A stretch of DNA of 64,000 nucleotides from M0108 sp044228795 (GTDB lineage Bacteria > Pseudomonadota > Gammaproteobacteria > Chromatiales > Chromatiaceae): NCBI GenBank assembly GCA_044228795.1, contig JBGAUE010000019.1:1-64000 (forward strand), written 5' to 3'. Within the stretch, counting starts at the first letter, position 1. Each line of letters begins with the position of its first letter. Under the pieces are notes generated by a model. The model saw only the letters and a program-made list of their open reading frames with translations. It was not told the origin of the DNA and did not search any database. Shown here piece by piece: positions 53,592-64,000 of the stretch. The translations under genes and the position numbers were made by a program.

Positions 53592-55013
53592 TCAATAGCG
53601 GTAAGCGGACTCGCCGTGAGCCGTGATATCCAGGCCTTCACGCTCTTCGTCCTCGGGAACGCGCAGACCAACCATGAGGTCAACGATTTTGTAGGCGACG
53701 AGGGCCACTAAGCCAGACCAGACGATGGCCACGCCCACACCCCAGGCCTGACTGGTAACCTGGGTGACGAGATCATAGGGGCCGACGGCGTTGGCGACAT
53801 AGTCATAGACCCCTACTCCACCCACTGCCGGGTTGACAAACACGCCGGTCAATAAGGCCCCGACAATACCGCCCACGCCATGAACACCGAATACGTCCAG
53901 GGCGTCGTCGGCACCCAGCAGCCGCTTGAGGCCATTCACGCCCCAGAGGCAGAGCAGGCCGGCAACCAGGCCAATCACCAGGGCTCCAATCGGCCCGACC
54001 CAACCGCAGGCGGGCGTGATGGCGACCAGGCCCGCGACCGCACCCGAGGCCGCGCCCAACAGCGAGGGCTTACCCTTGATAAGGCCCTCGGCGAAGGTCC
54101 AGGCCAGGGTCGCGGCGGCGGTGGCGACCATGGTGTTGAGGAAAGCGAGGGCCGTGAGGCCATTGGCTTCGAGGTTGGAGCCAGCGTTGAAGCCGAACCA
54201 GCCTATCCAGAGCAGGGAGGCACCGACCATGGTGAGGGTCAAGCTATGAGGCGCCAAGGATTCCCGGCCGTAGCCAATGCGCTTGCCGACCATGTAGGCA
54301 CCCACCAGACCCGCCATGGCGGCATTGATGTGCACCACGGTGCCGCCGGCGAAGTCCAGAGCGCCCTTTTGGAAGAGGAAGCCCGCTGTCAGGCCCGCGG
54401 CTTCACCCGTGGCGGCATCCAGGTAAGCATCAGGACCGGCCCAGTACCACACCATGTGTGCCATCGGCAGGTAAGAGAAGGTAAACCAGATCACCATGAA
54501 CAGCATGACCGCGGAGAACTTCATGCGCTCCGCAAAGGCGCCGACAATCAGGGCCGGGGTAATGGCGGCAAAGGTGGCCTGGAAAATAATGTAAACGTAC
54601 TCGGGAATGGCGACGCCCTTACTAAAGGTAGCGGCGACCGAATCCACCGTGACACCACTCAGGAGAAGCTTTGTGAATCCCCCGAAGAAGGGATTACCCT
54701 CGGTGAAGGCAATGGAATAACCATAGATAAACCAAAGCACTATCATCAGACAGAAGATCATGAAGACCTGCATCAGCACGGACAACATGTTTTTCGACCG
54801 TACCAGGCCACCGTAAAACAGTGCCAGGCCGGGTATCACCATCATGGCGACGAGCGCGGTGGAGATCAGCATCCAGGCGGTATCGCCCTTGTTGACCAGG
54901 GGCGCCACGGCCTCGACCACATCGGCGGCAGGCTTCAATGCCTCCTCGCCCCAGGCGCTCCCGGCAAGGCCGAGCCCTAGGACCGGCAGCAGGATAGCAA
55001 GTAGTTTACTCAT
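53592..55013 (-). CDS. amtB: Ammonium transporter AmtB
   Basis: A 473-residue inner-membrane protein with a signal peptide (LGLAGSAWG) and about eleven helices. Core motifs are DTAWMLISTALVAMMVIPGL, MAHMVWYWAG and FGVHGVGGIVGALLTGVF, the latter two carrying the twin channel His residues. It conducts ammonia or ammonium. The following gene upstream is glnK on the same strand with 30 bases between them, the classical glnK-amtB unit in which GlnK blocks the channel under nitrogen excess. ATG 55013. A fragment of a similar gene lies at 43595. Confidence 0.97.
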   Translation of the reverse strand: MSKLLAILLPVLGLGLAGSAWGEEALKPAADVVEAVAPLVNKGDTAWMLISTALVAMMVIPGLALFYGGLVRSKNMLSVLMQVFMIFCLMIVLWFIYGYSIAFTEGNPFFGGFTKLLLSGVTVDSVAATFSKGVAIPEYVYIIFQATFAAITPALIVGAFAERMKFSAVMLFMVIWFTFSYLPMAHMVWYWAGPDAYLDAATGEAAGLTAGFLFQKGALDFAGGTVVHINAAMAGLVGAYMVGKRIGYGRESLAPHSLTLTMVGASLLWIGWFGFNAGSNLEANGLTALAFLNTMVATAAATLAWTFAEGLIKGKPSLLGAASGAVAGLVAITPACGWVGPIGALVIGLVAGLLCLWGVNGLKRLLGADDALDVFGVHGVGGIVGALLTGVFVNPAVGGVGVYDYVANAVGPYDLVTQVTSQAWGVGVAIVWSGLVALVAYKIVDLMVGLRVPEDEEREGLDITAHGESAYRY

Positions 55014-55043
55014 ATTATCAATCCTCTATACAGCGTATCGAGA

Positions 55044-55382
55044 TTACAGGGCATCGATACCGGTTTCGCCCGTGCGAATACGGATGGCCTGTCCCAGATC
55101 GGCGACGAAGATCTTGCCGTCGCCGATCTTGCCGGTCCGGGCGGCCCCGGTGATGGCGTCAATGACCCTATCAACCTGATCCGTCGCGATGGCGATCTCG
55201 ACCTTGATCTTGGGCAGAAAATCGACGACATACTCGGCGCCGCGATAGAGTTCAGTGTGGCCTTTCTGACGACCGAAACCCTTGACCTCCGTAACGGTGA
55301 TACCCGATACGCCAATGTCGGACAGGGCCTCGCGGACGTCATCGAGCTTGAAAGGTTTGATGATGGCGGTGACCAGTTTCAT
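55044..55382 (-). CDS. glnK: PII nitrogen regulatory protein GlnK/GlnB
   Basis: A 112-residue PII protein. Residues 1-12 are MKLVTAIIKPFK; the T-loop (about 37-55) has Tyr51 in RGAEYVVDF, the uridylylation site; the B-loop is TGKIGDGKIF, followed by RTGETG and the DAL end. It should signal 2-oxoglutarate/ATP state, regulate AmtB and act through NtrB/GlnE. Next to amtB, hence GlnK rather than GlnB. A hairpin sits between it and torF. Confidence 0.97.
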   Translation of the reverse strand: MKLVTAIIKPFKLDDVREALSDIGVSGITVTEVKGFGRQKGHTELYRGAEYVVDFLPKIKVEIAIATDQVDRVIDAITGAARTGKIGDGKIFVADLGQAIRIRTGETGIDAL

Positions 55383-55401
55383 GCTAGATAGCTCCCTTAT
55401 T

Positions 55402-55421
55402 TGCCGGGACCAGACCCGGCA
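55402..55421 (-). promoter_or_regulatory. Hairpin in the torF-glnK leader
   Basis: TGCCGGG and CCCGGCA pair around a six-base loop about 20 bases before glnK. There is no T-tract, so it may be an mRNA-stability or processing element that adjusts torF against glnK-amtB. Confidence 0.45.
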
Positions 55422-55455
55422 CTCGTTGTGATACGTCGGGGGTTGAATACCGCGG

Positions 55456-56229
55456 TTAGAAGGTTTTCACCCAGCCCACCCAAAACTTGGGATCATTGTT
55501 GAAACCAACCTTTTCTTCCCCGTTGTTCTGGTCCCAGTTCAGGCTAAAGGTGCCGAAATCACCCGCGGTCTTGCTGATGCTGGCCCCATAGTTCCAATAG
55601 TCGGCATTGACCGAGCGCTCGATATCCACGTTATTTAAGGATTCGAGAATGGTAATATCGCTGTTTTTGAAGTCGGTGTAGCCAGCGCGCAACCCAAAGC
55701 TCAGGCCAAAGGGCAACTCGTCGTAGGTAAAGCCGCCAGAGAAATACCAATCGCCCTGGTCATAGAGCCCCCCTTCATTCTGACCGTAGACGGTGTAGTC
55801 AACGCCCAGCTTGAACCACTTGTAATTCAAGCTGCCGCCCACCTCGGCGAAGTTGAGGTCCTTGCCGCCGGGATAGGCATAGTAGATACCTTTAACGTTA
55901 TAAGTCAGATCCTCGATAATGGAGTTGGTGAAGCCCAGATAGAGATCGACCTCGGCGCTGGGGTTATTTTCGTCAAGGTTGAAGTCGACGTTGGAGACCC
56001 AGGTCCCGGCGTAGAAACCGCTGCTGTGGCTATAGTCGAGGCCACCCTGGACCGCTGCCTTGTCATCCGTCTGGGTGACGCCGCGCCAGATATAGTTACT
56101 GACTGCGCCGATGTTGGCGCTGACGCTATGCTCAGGGGGCGGATTACCCGCATCGTCTGCCAAGACCGCCAGCGGGGCGGAAAGAAGGGCGCTGGCAACG
56201 CCAGCAGCGATCAGTCTCTGAGATTTCAT
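55456..56229 (-). CDS. TorF-family putative porin
   Basis: A 257-residue outer-membrane protein with a signal peptide (AGVASALLSAPLAVLADD). The body is a series of amphipathic beta strands: SVSANIGAVSNYIWRGVTQT, SAEVDLYLGFTNSII, GVDYTVYGQNEGGLYDQ and a last strand KFWVGWVKTF with terminal Phe. It matches the TorF/TIGR02001 family, which often lies beside glnK-amtB in proteobacteria and is thought to let nitrogen compounds enter. ATG 56229 follows AGGTAAC. It is the first gene downstream of the sigma-54 promoter. Confidence 0.92.
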   Translation of the reverse strand: MKSQRLIAAGVASALLSAPLAVLADDAGNPPPEHSVSANIGAVSNYIWRGVTQTDDKAAVQGGLDYSHSSGFYAGTWVSNVDFNLDENNPSAEVDLYLGFTNSIIEDLTYNVKGIYYAYPGGKDLNFAEVGGSLNYKWFKLGVDYTVYGQNEGGLYDQGDWYFSGGFTYDELPFGLSFGLRAGYTDFKNSDITILESLNNVDIERSVNADYWNYGASISKTAGDFGTFSLNWDQNNGEEKVGFNNDPKFWVGWVKTF

Positions 56230-56320
56230 GACAAAGTTACCTCTCTAGATCCTTATGGATGCTTAACATGTTAGGGACGCCTCAGAACAGGCCGGGGCAA
56301 TGGAGATGTCGAATCGAGTA

Positions 56321-56338
56321 TTGCAGTCTTTGTGCCAA
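56321..56338 (-). promoter_or_regulatory. Sigma-54 promoter for torF-glnK-amtB
   Basis: On the minus strand TTGGCACAAAGACTGCAA shows the -24 GG and -12 GC elements exactly ten bases apart (consensus TGGCAC-N5-TTGCW with one mismatch in the -12 box). The start of transcription would lie near 56311, some 80 bases before torF. NtrC-like sites lie 65-120 bases upstream. Confidence 0.85.
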
Positions 56339-56402
56339 CCCTTGGCCAGGCCTAATTACCTGGGACATAGTCGAACATTTGCAGGTCGCGGCAAGCATTC
56401 AG

Positions 56403-56417
56403 GCACTAACCTGGCGC
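56403..56417. promoter_or_regulatory. NtrC-like site, proximal
   Basis: GCACTAACCTGGCGC fits the NtrC half-site pattern GCAC-N7-GTGC with one change in the second half-site. It lies about 65 bases upstream of the -24 box. Confidence 0.6.
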
Positions 56418-56445
56418 GCGCTTCAGGCCAGGGTTCCGAGCGGTC

Positions 56446-56460
56446 GCACCATTATGGGGC
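56446..56460. promoter_or_regulatory. NtrC-like site, distal
   Basis: GCACCATTATGGGGC differs from the NtrC consensus GCACCAAAATGGTGC in three central or near-end positions and is nearly symmetrical. It lies about 110 bases upstream of the -24 box. Confidence 0.7.
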
Positions 56461-56496
56461 ATGAGGCGGATCAGGGTCAGGACGAAGCCAGGGCGC

Positions 56497-56502
56497 TATA
56501 AT
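56497..56502 (+). promoter_or_regulatory. Candidate -10 element for ubiK
   Basis: TATAAT lies 36 bases before ATG 56538. The upstream 17 bases give no clear -35. Confidence 0.5.
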
Positions 56503-56537
56503 CATCACCTCCGCACACCCCAGCCCCAGGTGACACC

Positions 56538-56801
56538 ATGTTGGACCCCAAATATCTCGACGACCTGACCCGGCGCCTGGCCGGCAGCCTGCCCCAGGGA
56601 CTCCAGGCCCTGCACCAGGATATCGACCGCAACCTGCGCGCTGGCCTGGAGGCCGGCTTATCCAGGCTGGACCTGGTGACCCGCGAAGAATTTGATGTCC
56701 AAAGCGCGGTTCTGGCCCGGACGCGGGCCAAACTGGAGCACCTGGAGGCCCAGGTGGCGGAATTGGAGCGGATGCTGAAACCTGCCGGATCCTCGCTCTA
56801 G
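56538..56801 (+). CDS. ubiK: Ubiquinone biosynthesis accessory factor UbiK
   Basis: An 87-residue protein of the UbiK (YqiC/BMFP) family, starting MLDPKYLDDLTRRLAGSLPQ. Family hallmarks are VTREEFDVQSAVLARTRAKL and a C-terminal coiled coil (LEHLEAQVAELERML). UbiK trimerises, interacts with lipids and supports aerobic ubiquinone synthesis with UbiJ. The next gene opens directly at or after its stop (TAG 56799-56801), so comM is likely co-transcribed. Confidence 0.9.
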   Translation: MLDPKYLDDLTRRLAGSLPQGLQALHQDIDRNLRAGLEAGLSRLDLVTREEFDVQSAVLARTRAKLEHLEAQVAELERMLKPAGSSL

Positions 56802-56846
56802 TTGCTCCCAGGCTCGACCAGCCTCGACCACGCCAGCCCCTCCCCC

Positions 56847-58364
56847 TTGAGCCTCTGCATCCTCAACAGCCGCGCCCGCGTCGGCATGGAAGCCCTGCCC
56901 GTGACAGTGGAGGTCCAGTTATCCGGCGGTCTGCCCTGCATGAATATCGTCGGCCTGCCGGAGATGGCGGTCCGGGAGAGCAAGGACCGGGTGCGCGGTG
57001 CCCTCCATGATGGCCACTTCCAGTTCCCAGCCGGACGTATCACCGTCAACCTGGCACCGGCCGACCTGCCCAAGGAGGGGGGGCGATTCGATCTCCCCAT
57101 TGCCTTGGGGGTGCTCGGGGCCTCGGGCCAGATACGGACTACGGGTCTGCCAGGCCTGGAATTCCTCGGTGAAGTCGCTCTTTCAGGCGCCCTGCGGCCC
57201 GTGCAAGGGGTGCTGCCGGCGGCCCTGGCTGCCCGTGACGCCGGCCATGCCCTGGTTCTGCCGCGTCAGAACGCCAGCGAGGCCGGCCTGGTCAAGGGCC
57301 TGCGCGTCCACCCCGCCGACCACCTGCTGGAGGTCTGCGCCCACCTTAACGGCGACGCGCCCCTGGCCACCCATGTCCCCGAGGACATCGACCTGGTCGC
57401 GACCGAGTACCCGGATCTATCCGAGGTGCGCGGCCAGCCCCAGGCCAAGCGCGCCCTGGAGATTGCCGCGGCGGGCGGTCATAGCCTCCTCTTTCTGGGC
57501 CCCCCGGGTACCGGCAAGTCCATGCTCGCCAGCCGCCTGCCCGGACTGCTGCCGACCCTGAGCGAGGAAGAAGCCCTGCAGACCGCAGCCATTCGCTCGG
57601 TCAGCGGGCTGGAGGCCTTCGACCCGGCGCGCTGGCGCCAGCGGCCCTTTCGCACCCCCCACCATACCGCCTCGGGCGTGGCCCTGGTGGGCGGTGGCGG
57701 CAACCCGCGCCCCGGCGAGATCTCCCTGGCCCACCTGGGCGTGCTCTTTCTCGACGAATTGCCGGAGTTTGACCGCCGGGTGCTGGAGGTGCTGCGGGAG
57801 CCCCTGGAATCCGGCCGCATCCACATCTCCCGCGCGGCACGCCAGGCCGAGTTCCCCGCCCGCTTCCAGCTCGTGGCCGCCATGAACCCCTGCCCCTGCG
57901 GTTATCTCGGCGACCCAGCGGGGCGCTGCCGCTGCACCCTTGAGCAGGTCGCCCGCTACCGTGGCCGCATCTCCGGCCCCCTGCTGGACCGAATCGACCT
58001 GCATGTGGAGGTGCCGCGCCCGCGGCCGGAGGAGATGAACGCCCCGCCGGAAGCAGGTGCCGAGACCAGCGCCCAGGTGCGCGCCCGGGTCGAGACGGCC
58101 CGCGCCCGCCAACTTGCCCGCCATGGCAAACCCAATCAGGGCCTGGAGCCCCGCGAAATCGACATCCATTGCCCCCTGAATGAGGATGGCCGGCGGCTCA
58201 TGGCCCAGGCCATGGCCCGCCTGGGGCTGTCCGCCCGCGCCTATCACCGGGTACTCAAGGTGGCACGCACCATCGCCGATCTCGCCGGTCGCGAGGCCAT
58301 CACCACCCTCCATCTGGGCGAGGCCATCGGCTACCGGCGGCTGGACCGCAACCCCCAAGGCTAG
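56847..58364 (+). CDS. comM: ComM/YifB-family AAA+ helicase
   Basis: A 505-residue ATPase. Homologues begin MSLA.(V/I)..SRA, so TTG 56847 (SLCILNSRARVG) is the likely start; an open frame reaches 56802. The N-terminal Lon-like domain contains PVTVEVQLSGGLPCMNIVGL. The AAA+ Mg-chelatase-like domain has GPPGTGKSMLASRLPG, FLDELPEFDRRVLEVLREPL and a Cys cluster MNPCPCGYLGDPAGRCRC. ComM is a branch-migration helicase that extends integration of transformed DNA. Position after ubiK is common. Internal sequences are intact. Confidence 0.95.
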   Translation: MSLCILNSRARVGMEALPVTVEVQLSGGLPCMNIVGLPEMAVRESKDRVRGALHDGHFQFPAGRITVNLAPADLPKEGGRFDLPIALGVLGASGQIRTTGLPGLEFLGEVALSGALRPVQGVLPAALAARDAGHALVLPRQNASEAGLVKGLRVHPADHLLEVCAHLNGDAPLATHVPEDIDLVATEYPDLSEVRGQPQAKRALEIAAAGGHSLLFLGPPGTGKSMLASRLPGLLPTLSEEEALQTAAIRSVSGLEAFDPARWRQRPFRTPHHTASGVALVGGGGNPRPGEISLAHLGVLFLDELPEFDRRVLEVLREPLESGRIHISRAARQAEFPARFQLVAAMNPCPCGYLGDPAGRCRCTLEQVARYRGRISGPLLDRIDLHVEVPRPRPEEMNAPPEAGAETSAQVRARVETARARQLARHGKPNQGLEPREIDIHCPLNEDGRRLMAQAMARLGLSARAYHRVLKVARTIADLAGREAITTLHLGEAIGYRRLDRNPQG

Positions 58365-58374
58365 GCCACCCACC

Positions 58375-60333
<1,959 letters not shown>

Positions 60334-60339
60334 TGGGGG

Positions 60340-63030
60340 CTAGATAATGCCGGATTGATCCTGGGCCCCGCTGACGCCGTCGCGCTCGCCGTCGCCACGG
60401 ACGACGGCGCAACCGGCCCAACGTTCGACCGCAAGCAGCAGTTCCGCCGGCTTGCAGGGTTTGGAGACGTAATCGTCCATCCCGGCCTCGAGGCATTTTT
60501 CCCGGTCGCCCTTCATAGCGCCCGCGGTCATGGCCAGGATGGGAAGCTCGGCGAAGGCCCCGCCCAGGGCGCGGATTGTGGCGGTAGCCGTGTAGCCATC
60601 CATCTCGGGCATCTGGACATCCATCAGCACCAGATCGTAGGCCTTGGCCTGCACCGCGGCCACCGCCTCCCTGCCATCCCCGACCACATCCACCTGATGC
60701 CCCGCCTTACTGAGCATGCTTCCGGCGACCTTTTGGTTGATCAGGTTGTCCTCGACCAACAGGATTTGCGCCTTGCGCGCCTTGCACTCGGCAAGCTTGT
60801 GACTGGTGAGGAAGGGCTTGGGCTCCCGCGCCTCACCCTCACCCTCGCTGAAAGCCGACCCGGCCAGGGCCCGCGCCAACACGTCCTGGAGCTGAGCCCG
60901 GCGTAGCGGCTTGACGAGATAGCCCGCGCAACCCGCAGCGCTGAAGCGCTTGGCCTCGCCACGCTGGCCCACGGAAGAGAGGATGACCACCGGGGTGGTC
61001 GCCCATCTGGGGTCCCGTCGCATCATCTTGATCACCTCCAGCCCATCGAGGTTCGGCATCTGGTAGTCGAGCAGGACCGCATCGATGCGCAGGTCTCGCC
61101 GGGAGCAATCATCGAGCATAGCCAGGGCGGCAGCGCCGTCGACGCCCTCGATAATCTCGCAACCCACCGCCTCAAGGTACCTGCGTACGATGGTGCGATT
61201 GGTCGCGTTGTCATCGATGACCAGACAACGCGCGCCTTTGACACTGACCAGGCGCTTAATCTGGCCGCACCTGGGGTCGGTCAGGGCCGGCGGGAATGGG
61301 ATCTCGATCCAAAAGGTGCTGCCCTTTCCGGGCTCGCTGTCCAGGCCCATCACCCCGCCCATAGCCTCCACCAAACGCTTGGTGATGGTCAGTCCCAGGC
61401 CGGTGCCGCCGAAGCGGCGGGTGGTCGAGGCGTCGGCCTGGGTGAAGCTCTCGAAAATAGCCCCCTGGCGCGCCTCCGGGATGCCGATGCCGGTGTCGCG
61501 TACGCGGATGCGGGTCCTGCGTTCGTCTCCCTCGGATCTGAGCGTCTCGGCGATCAGGTCCACGTTGCCGTGCTCGGTGAATTTAAGGGCATTCCCAACC
61601 AGATTGACCATGACCTGGCGGAGCCGCGCCGGATCGCCGCGCAAGGCGACCTCGCAGTCAGGCTCGACGAAAACGGTCAGTTCCAGCCCCCGTTCCTCGG
61701 CCTTCGCGGCCATCACCTCGGAGATGCTCTCGAGCAGGCAGCGCAGATCGAAATCGACCGCCTCCAGCTCCAGGTACCCGGCCTCAATCTTGGAAAAGTC
61801 CAGGATGTCGTTGATAAGGCTCAAGAGCGAGTCCCCGGCGGTACGTACCGTCTCGGCGCAGTCGCGTTGCTCCGCATCGAGGTTTGTATCGAGCAGGATG
61901 CTGGTCATGCCGATGATGGCGTTCATCGGGGTGCGGATCTCGTGGCTCATGTTGGCGAGGAACTGGCTCTTCGCCAGGTCGGCCTGCTCGGCCCGCTCGC
62001 GGGCCGCCTCAATCTCAGCGACATTGGCCTCGACGGCCTCGGCCATACGATTGAAGGCGGCCCCGATGGCCTCGACCTCTCGTATCCCATTGCCACCCGC
62101 CATGCGCACCGAATAATCGCCCCCGGCGATGTTTCCGGCCTTCTGGGCCAGTGCATTCAAGGGCCTGGCGAGGCGCCGCGCCACGAGCCGGGCGCTGAGC
62201 AGAGCGCCGAGGAACACGGCCAGGGCCAGGGCCAGGGAGACCAGCAAGGCGATGCGCTCCTGGTCCTTGACCGCGGACAGGTCGGTCAGAATCTGGAGAC
62301 GCAGGGGCAAACCGGCGATCTCGACGTCGCTGCCCTGGACGCGGTAGGGGACTCCGCCGATCTCGACCTCCCGCCCGGCAGTGCCGGCAACCAGGGGAAC
62401 CGCCACCAGGGAGGAGACGCTGTGCTCCCCGTCGGACAGGGCGATGTCATGGCCCAGGCGCCGCGCCAGGGCCGCCGCATGGTCCCGGTCCAGGACGAAG
62501 GTGACAGCGACGAAGGCCACCGGCATGCCCTGGCGCTGGATCGCCCGCCAGGCGTCGTATTGCATACCCCCATCGGTCAGGCGCAGGCGCGGGGCCGTAG
62601 CGGAGCGGGCCGCGCGGCGCGTCTCCTCGGTCGGCGCCCCCGGCTCCAAGGTCGGCGGGGTGCCGGCGCCTGAGGTCGCATCCAGAAGGATGCCGGTCTC
62701 GTCGGTGAGCAGGACCCCACGCTTGGGCTGGCGGAGGATAGGTGCGGTCAGCTCATGCCACAGCTGCCTGTCATCGGTCAACTGCAACAGCTCCACGGCT
62801 TGGGCGCTGCCGGGCTGGCCGGCCAGGGCGTCGGACTCGAAGTCCACGGTCTGAAGCTCGTAGCGGATCTCCTCCACCAGGGCCCGCGCCGCCCCCTCCT
62901 GGTCCAGGTGCAGGTGCTCGTCGGTGAAGCCGCGGAAGACCGCCCAGTTGGCCGCGACCGCCGCGAGCACCGTGGCAAAGATGATCCAGCCGCTGGTGAA
63001 GGCGAATCGGCGAACCAGGGTTGTTGCCAT
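60340..63030 (-). CDS. BarA-like hybrid sensor kinase with two receiver domains
   Basis: An 896-residue membrane kinase. TM1 is at about 12-32, a periplasmic sensor at about 35-255, TM2 at about 265-285 (ALLVSLALALAVFLGALLSA), HAMP at about 285-335, HisKA with H about 362 (NMSHEIRTPMNAII), HATPase (NLVGNALKFTEHG; DTGIGIP; GTGLGLTI), then receiver 1 (about 605-720, DAVLLDYQMPNLDG) and receiver 2 (about 755-875, LVLMDVQMPEMDGY). No Hpt domain is included, so phosphotransfer requires a separate protein. The ATG is 3 bases from the stop of the substrate-binding protein gene, so this protein may provide its signal. Confidence 0.93.
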   Translation of the reverse strand: MATTLVRRFAFTSGWIIFATVLAAVAANWAVFRGFTDEHLHLDQEGAARALVEEIRYELQTVDFESDALAGQPGSAQAVELLQLTDDRQLWHELTAPILRQPKRGVLLTDETGILLDATSGAGTPPTLEPGAPTEETRRAARSATAPRLRLTDGGMQYDAWRAIQRQGMPVAFVAVTFVLDRDHAAALARRLGHDIALSDGEHSVSSLVAVPLVAGTAGREVEIGGVPYRVQGSDVEIAGLPLRLQILTDLSAVKDQERIALLVSLALALAVFLGALLSARLVARRLARPLNALAQKAGNIAGGDYSVRMAGGNGIREVEAIGAAFNRMAEAVEANVAEIEAARERAEQADLAKSQFLANMSHEIRTPMNAIIGMTSILLDTNLDAEQRDCAETVRTAGDSLLSLINDILDFSKIEAGYLELEAVDFDLRCLLESISEVMAAKAEERGLELTVFVEPDCEVALRGDPARLRQVMVNLVGNALKFTEHGNVDLIAETLRSEGDERRTRIRVRDTGIGIPEARQGAIFESFTQADASTTRRFGGTGLGLTITKRLVEAMGGVMGLDSEPGKGSTFWIEIPFPPALTDPRCGQIKRLVSVKGARCLVIDDNATNRTIVRRYLEAVGCEIIEGVDGAAALAMLDDCSRRDLRIDAVLLDYQMPNLDGLEVIKMMRRDPRWATTPVVILSSVGQRGEAKRFSAAGCAGYLVKPLRRAQLQDVLARALAGSAFSEGEGEAREPKPFLTSHKLAECKARKAQILLVEDNLINQKVAGSMLSKAGHQVDVVGDGREAVAAVQAKAYDLVLMDVQMPEMDGYTATATIRALGGAFAELPILAMTAGAMKGDREKCLEAGMDDYVSKPCKPAELLLAVERWAGCAVVRGDGERDGVSGAQDQSGII

Positions 63031-63033
63031 CGG

Positions 63034-64000
63034 TCAGCTGCCGATGATCCGGAGTCGCTCGTCGCGCTCGTAGCCGTCCGGTACCCGGGCATTCGGGACC
63101 TCTTGTGCCGCCTGCAGCAGGACCTCCAACGAAAAGGGTGCCGGGATCATCGCCGTGGCTACCTGCCCTGGGTCCGTGTCCGCCGCCAGGACGCCAGCCG
63201 CAGCCATCTGCTCGACCACTACCCTTAGGCTGCTGTGGAAGGGGAAGGGGTAGAAGTCGCTGCGCGTGGGCCCGAAGGCCTGCAGGAGTAGGTCCAGAGG
63301 CAGGCGCTCGTAGGCCGGCGAGCTGCGGTGCGCCTCCCCGATCGCCTCGTTACGCAGGACGATGCTGTCCAGGGTCAGGCCCGCCACCATGACCGCTCGG
63401 GTGACGTCCGCGACCAAGTCGGGATCGCGTTCGAAATGGTCGCGCCGGGTCGCCAGGACGCAGCAGGGGTGATCCGTCCAAAAGGTCTTCGTATACAGCA
63501 GCGGGCGGGCTACTCCCTTGGCGGCGAGGAGGCTGGGTCCGGGCTCCGGGCCAATGATCCCCTCGATGCGACCCTCTTCCAGGGCCGCCCCCAGCCCGCT
63601 CAAGGGTACCTGTACCAGCTCGAAGTCGCGCCCGGGGCGCATGCCGTACTGGTCCATCATGCGTAGAAAGATGGTGCGATGGATGATCCAGGGGCTATGG
63701 ATACCGATGCGCTTGCCGTGCAGCTCGGCGAGCTTGCGGATGGGCGTGGCGGTGCCCACTGATAGGGCCCCGCCGTTGATGCCCAGCACCTGGACGATGG
63801 TTAAGGGCGTCTGGGCCGGCGCCCCGGCGGCGCCTTGGTTCATGCCCACCGCCATGGGCACGGCGAGCTGGCCGAAGTCCAATCCATCTGCCACCAGGGC
63901 AGCGGCGATTTCTTCCATCTCCGGGAAATAACGCACCTCGGCGTCAAGCCCCTGGCTCCCGAACAACCCGCGGGCACCGGCGAGGACGACGGGCAATGCG
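63034..64000 (-). CDS. ABC-type substrate-binding protein, cut at the right edge
   Basis: The frame is open to the window edge, so the start and signal peptide are missing; at least 320 residues remain. It matches NMT1/SsuA-NrtA-type binding proteins: FPEMEEIAAALVADGLDFGQ, VGTATPIRKLAELHGKRIGI, GRIEGIIGPEPGPSLLAAKG and VLATRRDHFERDPDLVADVT. Ligands in the family are nitrate, sulfonates, taurine or thiamine precursors. It lies immediately upstream of the hybrid kinase, same strand, so it may act as the kinase's ligand-presenting partner rather than as transporter subunit. No permease is in the window. Confidence 0.85.
   Translation of the reverse strand, partial: ALPVVLAGARGLFGSQGLDAEVRYFPEMEEIAAALVADGLDFGQLAVPMAVGMNQGAAGAPAQTPLTIVQVLGINGGALSVGTATPIRKLAELHGKRIGIHSPWIIHRTIFLRMMDQYGMRPGRDFELVQVPLSGLGAALEEGRIEGIIGPEPGPSLLAAKGVARPLLYTKTFWTDHPCCVLATRRDHFERDPDLVADVTRAVMVAGLTLDSIVLRNEAIGEAHRSSPAYERLPLDLLLQAFGPTRSDFYPFPFHSSLRVVVEQMAAAGVLAADTDPGQVATAMIPAPFSLEVLLQAAQEVPNARVPDGYERDERLRIIGS

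Overview
The window is high-G+C DNA with short operons, many ATGA-type overlaps and a gene set (BipA, UbiK, ComM/YifB, GlnK-AmtB, TorF-type porin, NfrA/NfrB, entericidin, Crp/Fnr pairs) typical of a gammaproteobacterium, perhaps one related to Chromatiales or Methylococcales. The exact taxon cannot be read from the sequence alone.

Layout. 1-2.1 kb is the end of a mobile or accessory segment: an IS91-like transposase remnant, hypothetical genes and a zinc-ribbon hypothetical. It closes with what looks like the 3' end of tmRNA plus its terminator, a plausible island attachment site. 2.5-7.1 kb holds two translationally coupled CNNM/CBS membrane proteins and a sulfate exporter-small membrane protein-UspA operon. 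7.6-16.4 kb is a single 2,912-residue NdvB/ChvB-type cyclic beta-glucan synthase. 16.6-20.6 kb is an envelope-stress-like cluster of small secreted or membrane proteins between two Crp/Fnr regulators. 20.7-27.8 kb holds a broken DUF1254 gene, a LysM-linked arylsulfatase, an unusual two-component pair, a frameshifted VapB-like antitoxin and an AraC regulator interrupted by one TAG. 28-31.2 kb is an AsmA-family giant.

31.3-39.1 kb is a mixture of intact genes and genes broken by internal deletions, frameshifts or amber codons (PAS, LysR/PfpI junction, DUF6671, DUF1214, GNAT toxin, RHH antitoxin). Inside it sits an intact TOTE-type primase-helicase whose stop overlaps the start of a potassium-channel-like gene. 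This pairing is the best candidate for an undescribed conflict system here.

39.3-43.4 kb has hemolysin III, a transglutaminase-like protein and BipA. 43.8-53.2 kb (minus strand) is a polysaccharide locus: BcsB-like, NfrB-like c-di-GMP-responsive glycosyltransferase, NfrA-like outer-membrane protein, a YbcH-like periplasmic protein and WecB. The order resembles the Escherichia coli N4-receptor/NGR polysaccharide genes. An IS1595-family element with a perfect 8-bp target duplication lies exactly between nfrA and the ybcH-like gene, and wecB carries an amber codon. 53.6-56.5 kb is a nitrogen-control unit, torF-glnK-amtB, with a sigma-54 promoter and two NtrC-like sites upstream. 56.5-64 kb holds ubiK, comM, an ABC-F ATPase, a BarA-like hybrid kinase and a truncated substrate-binding protein.
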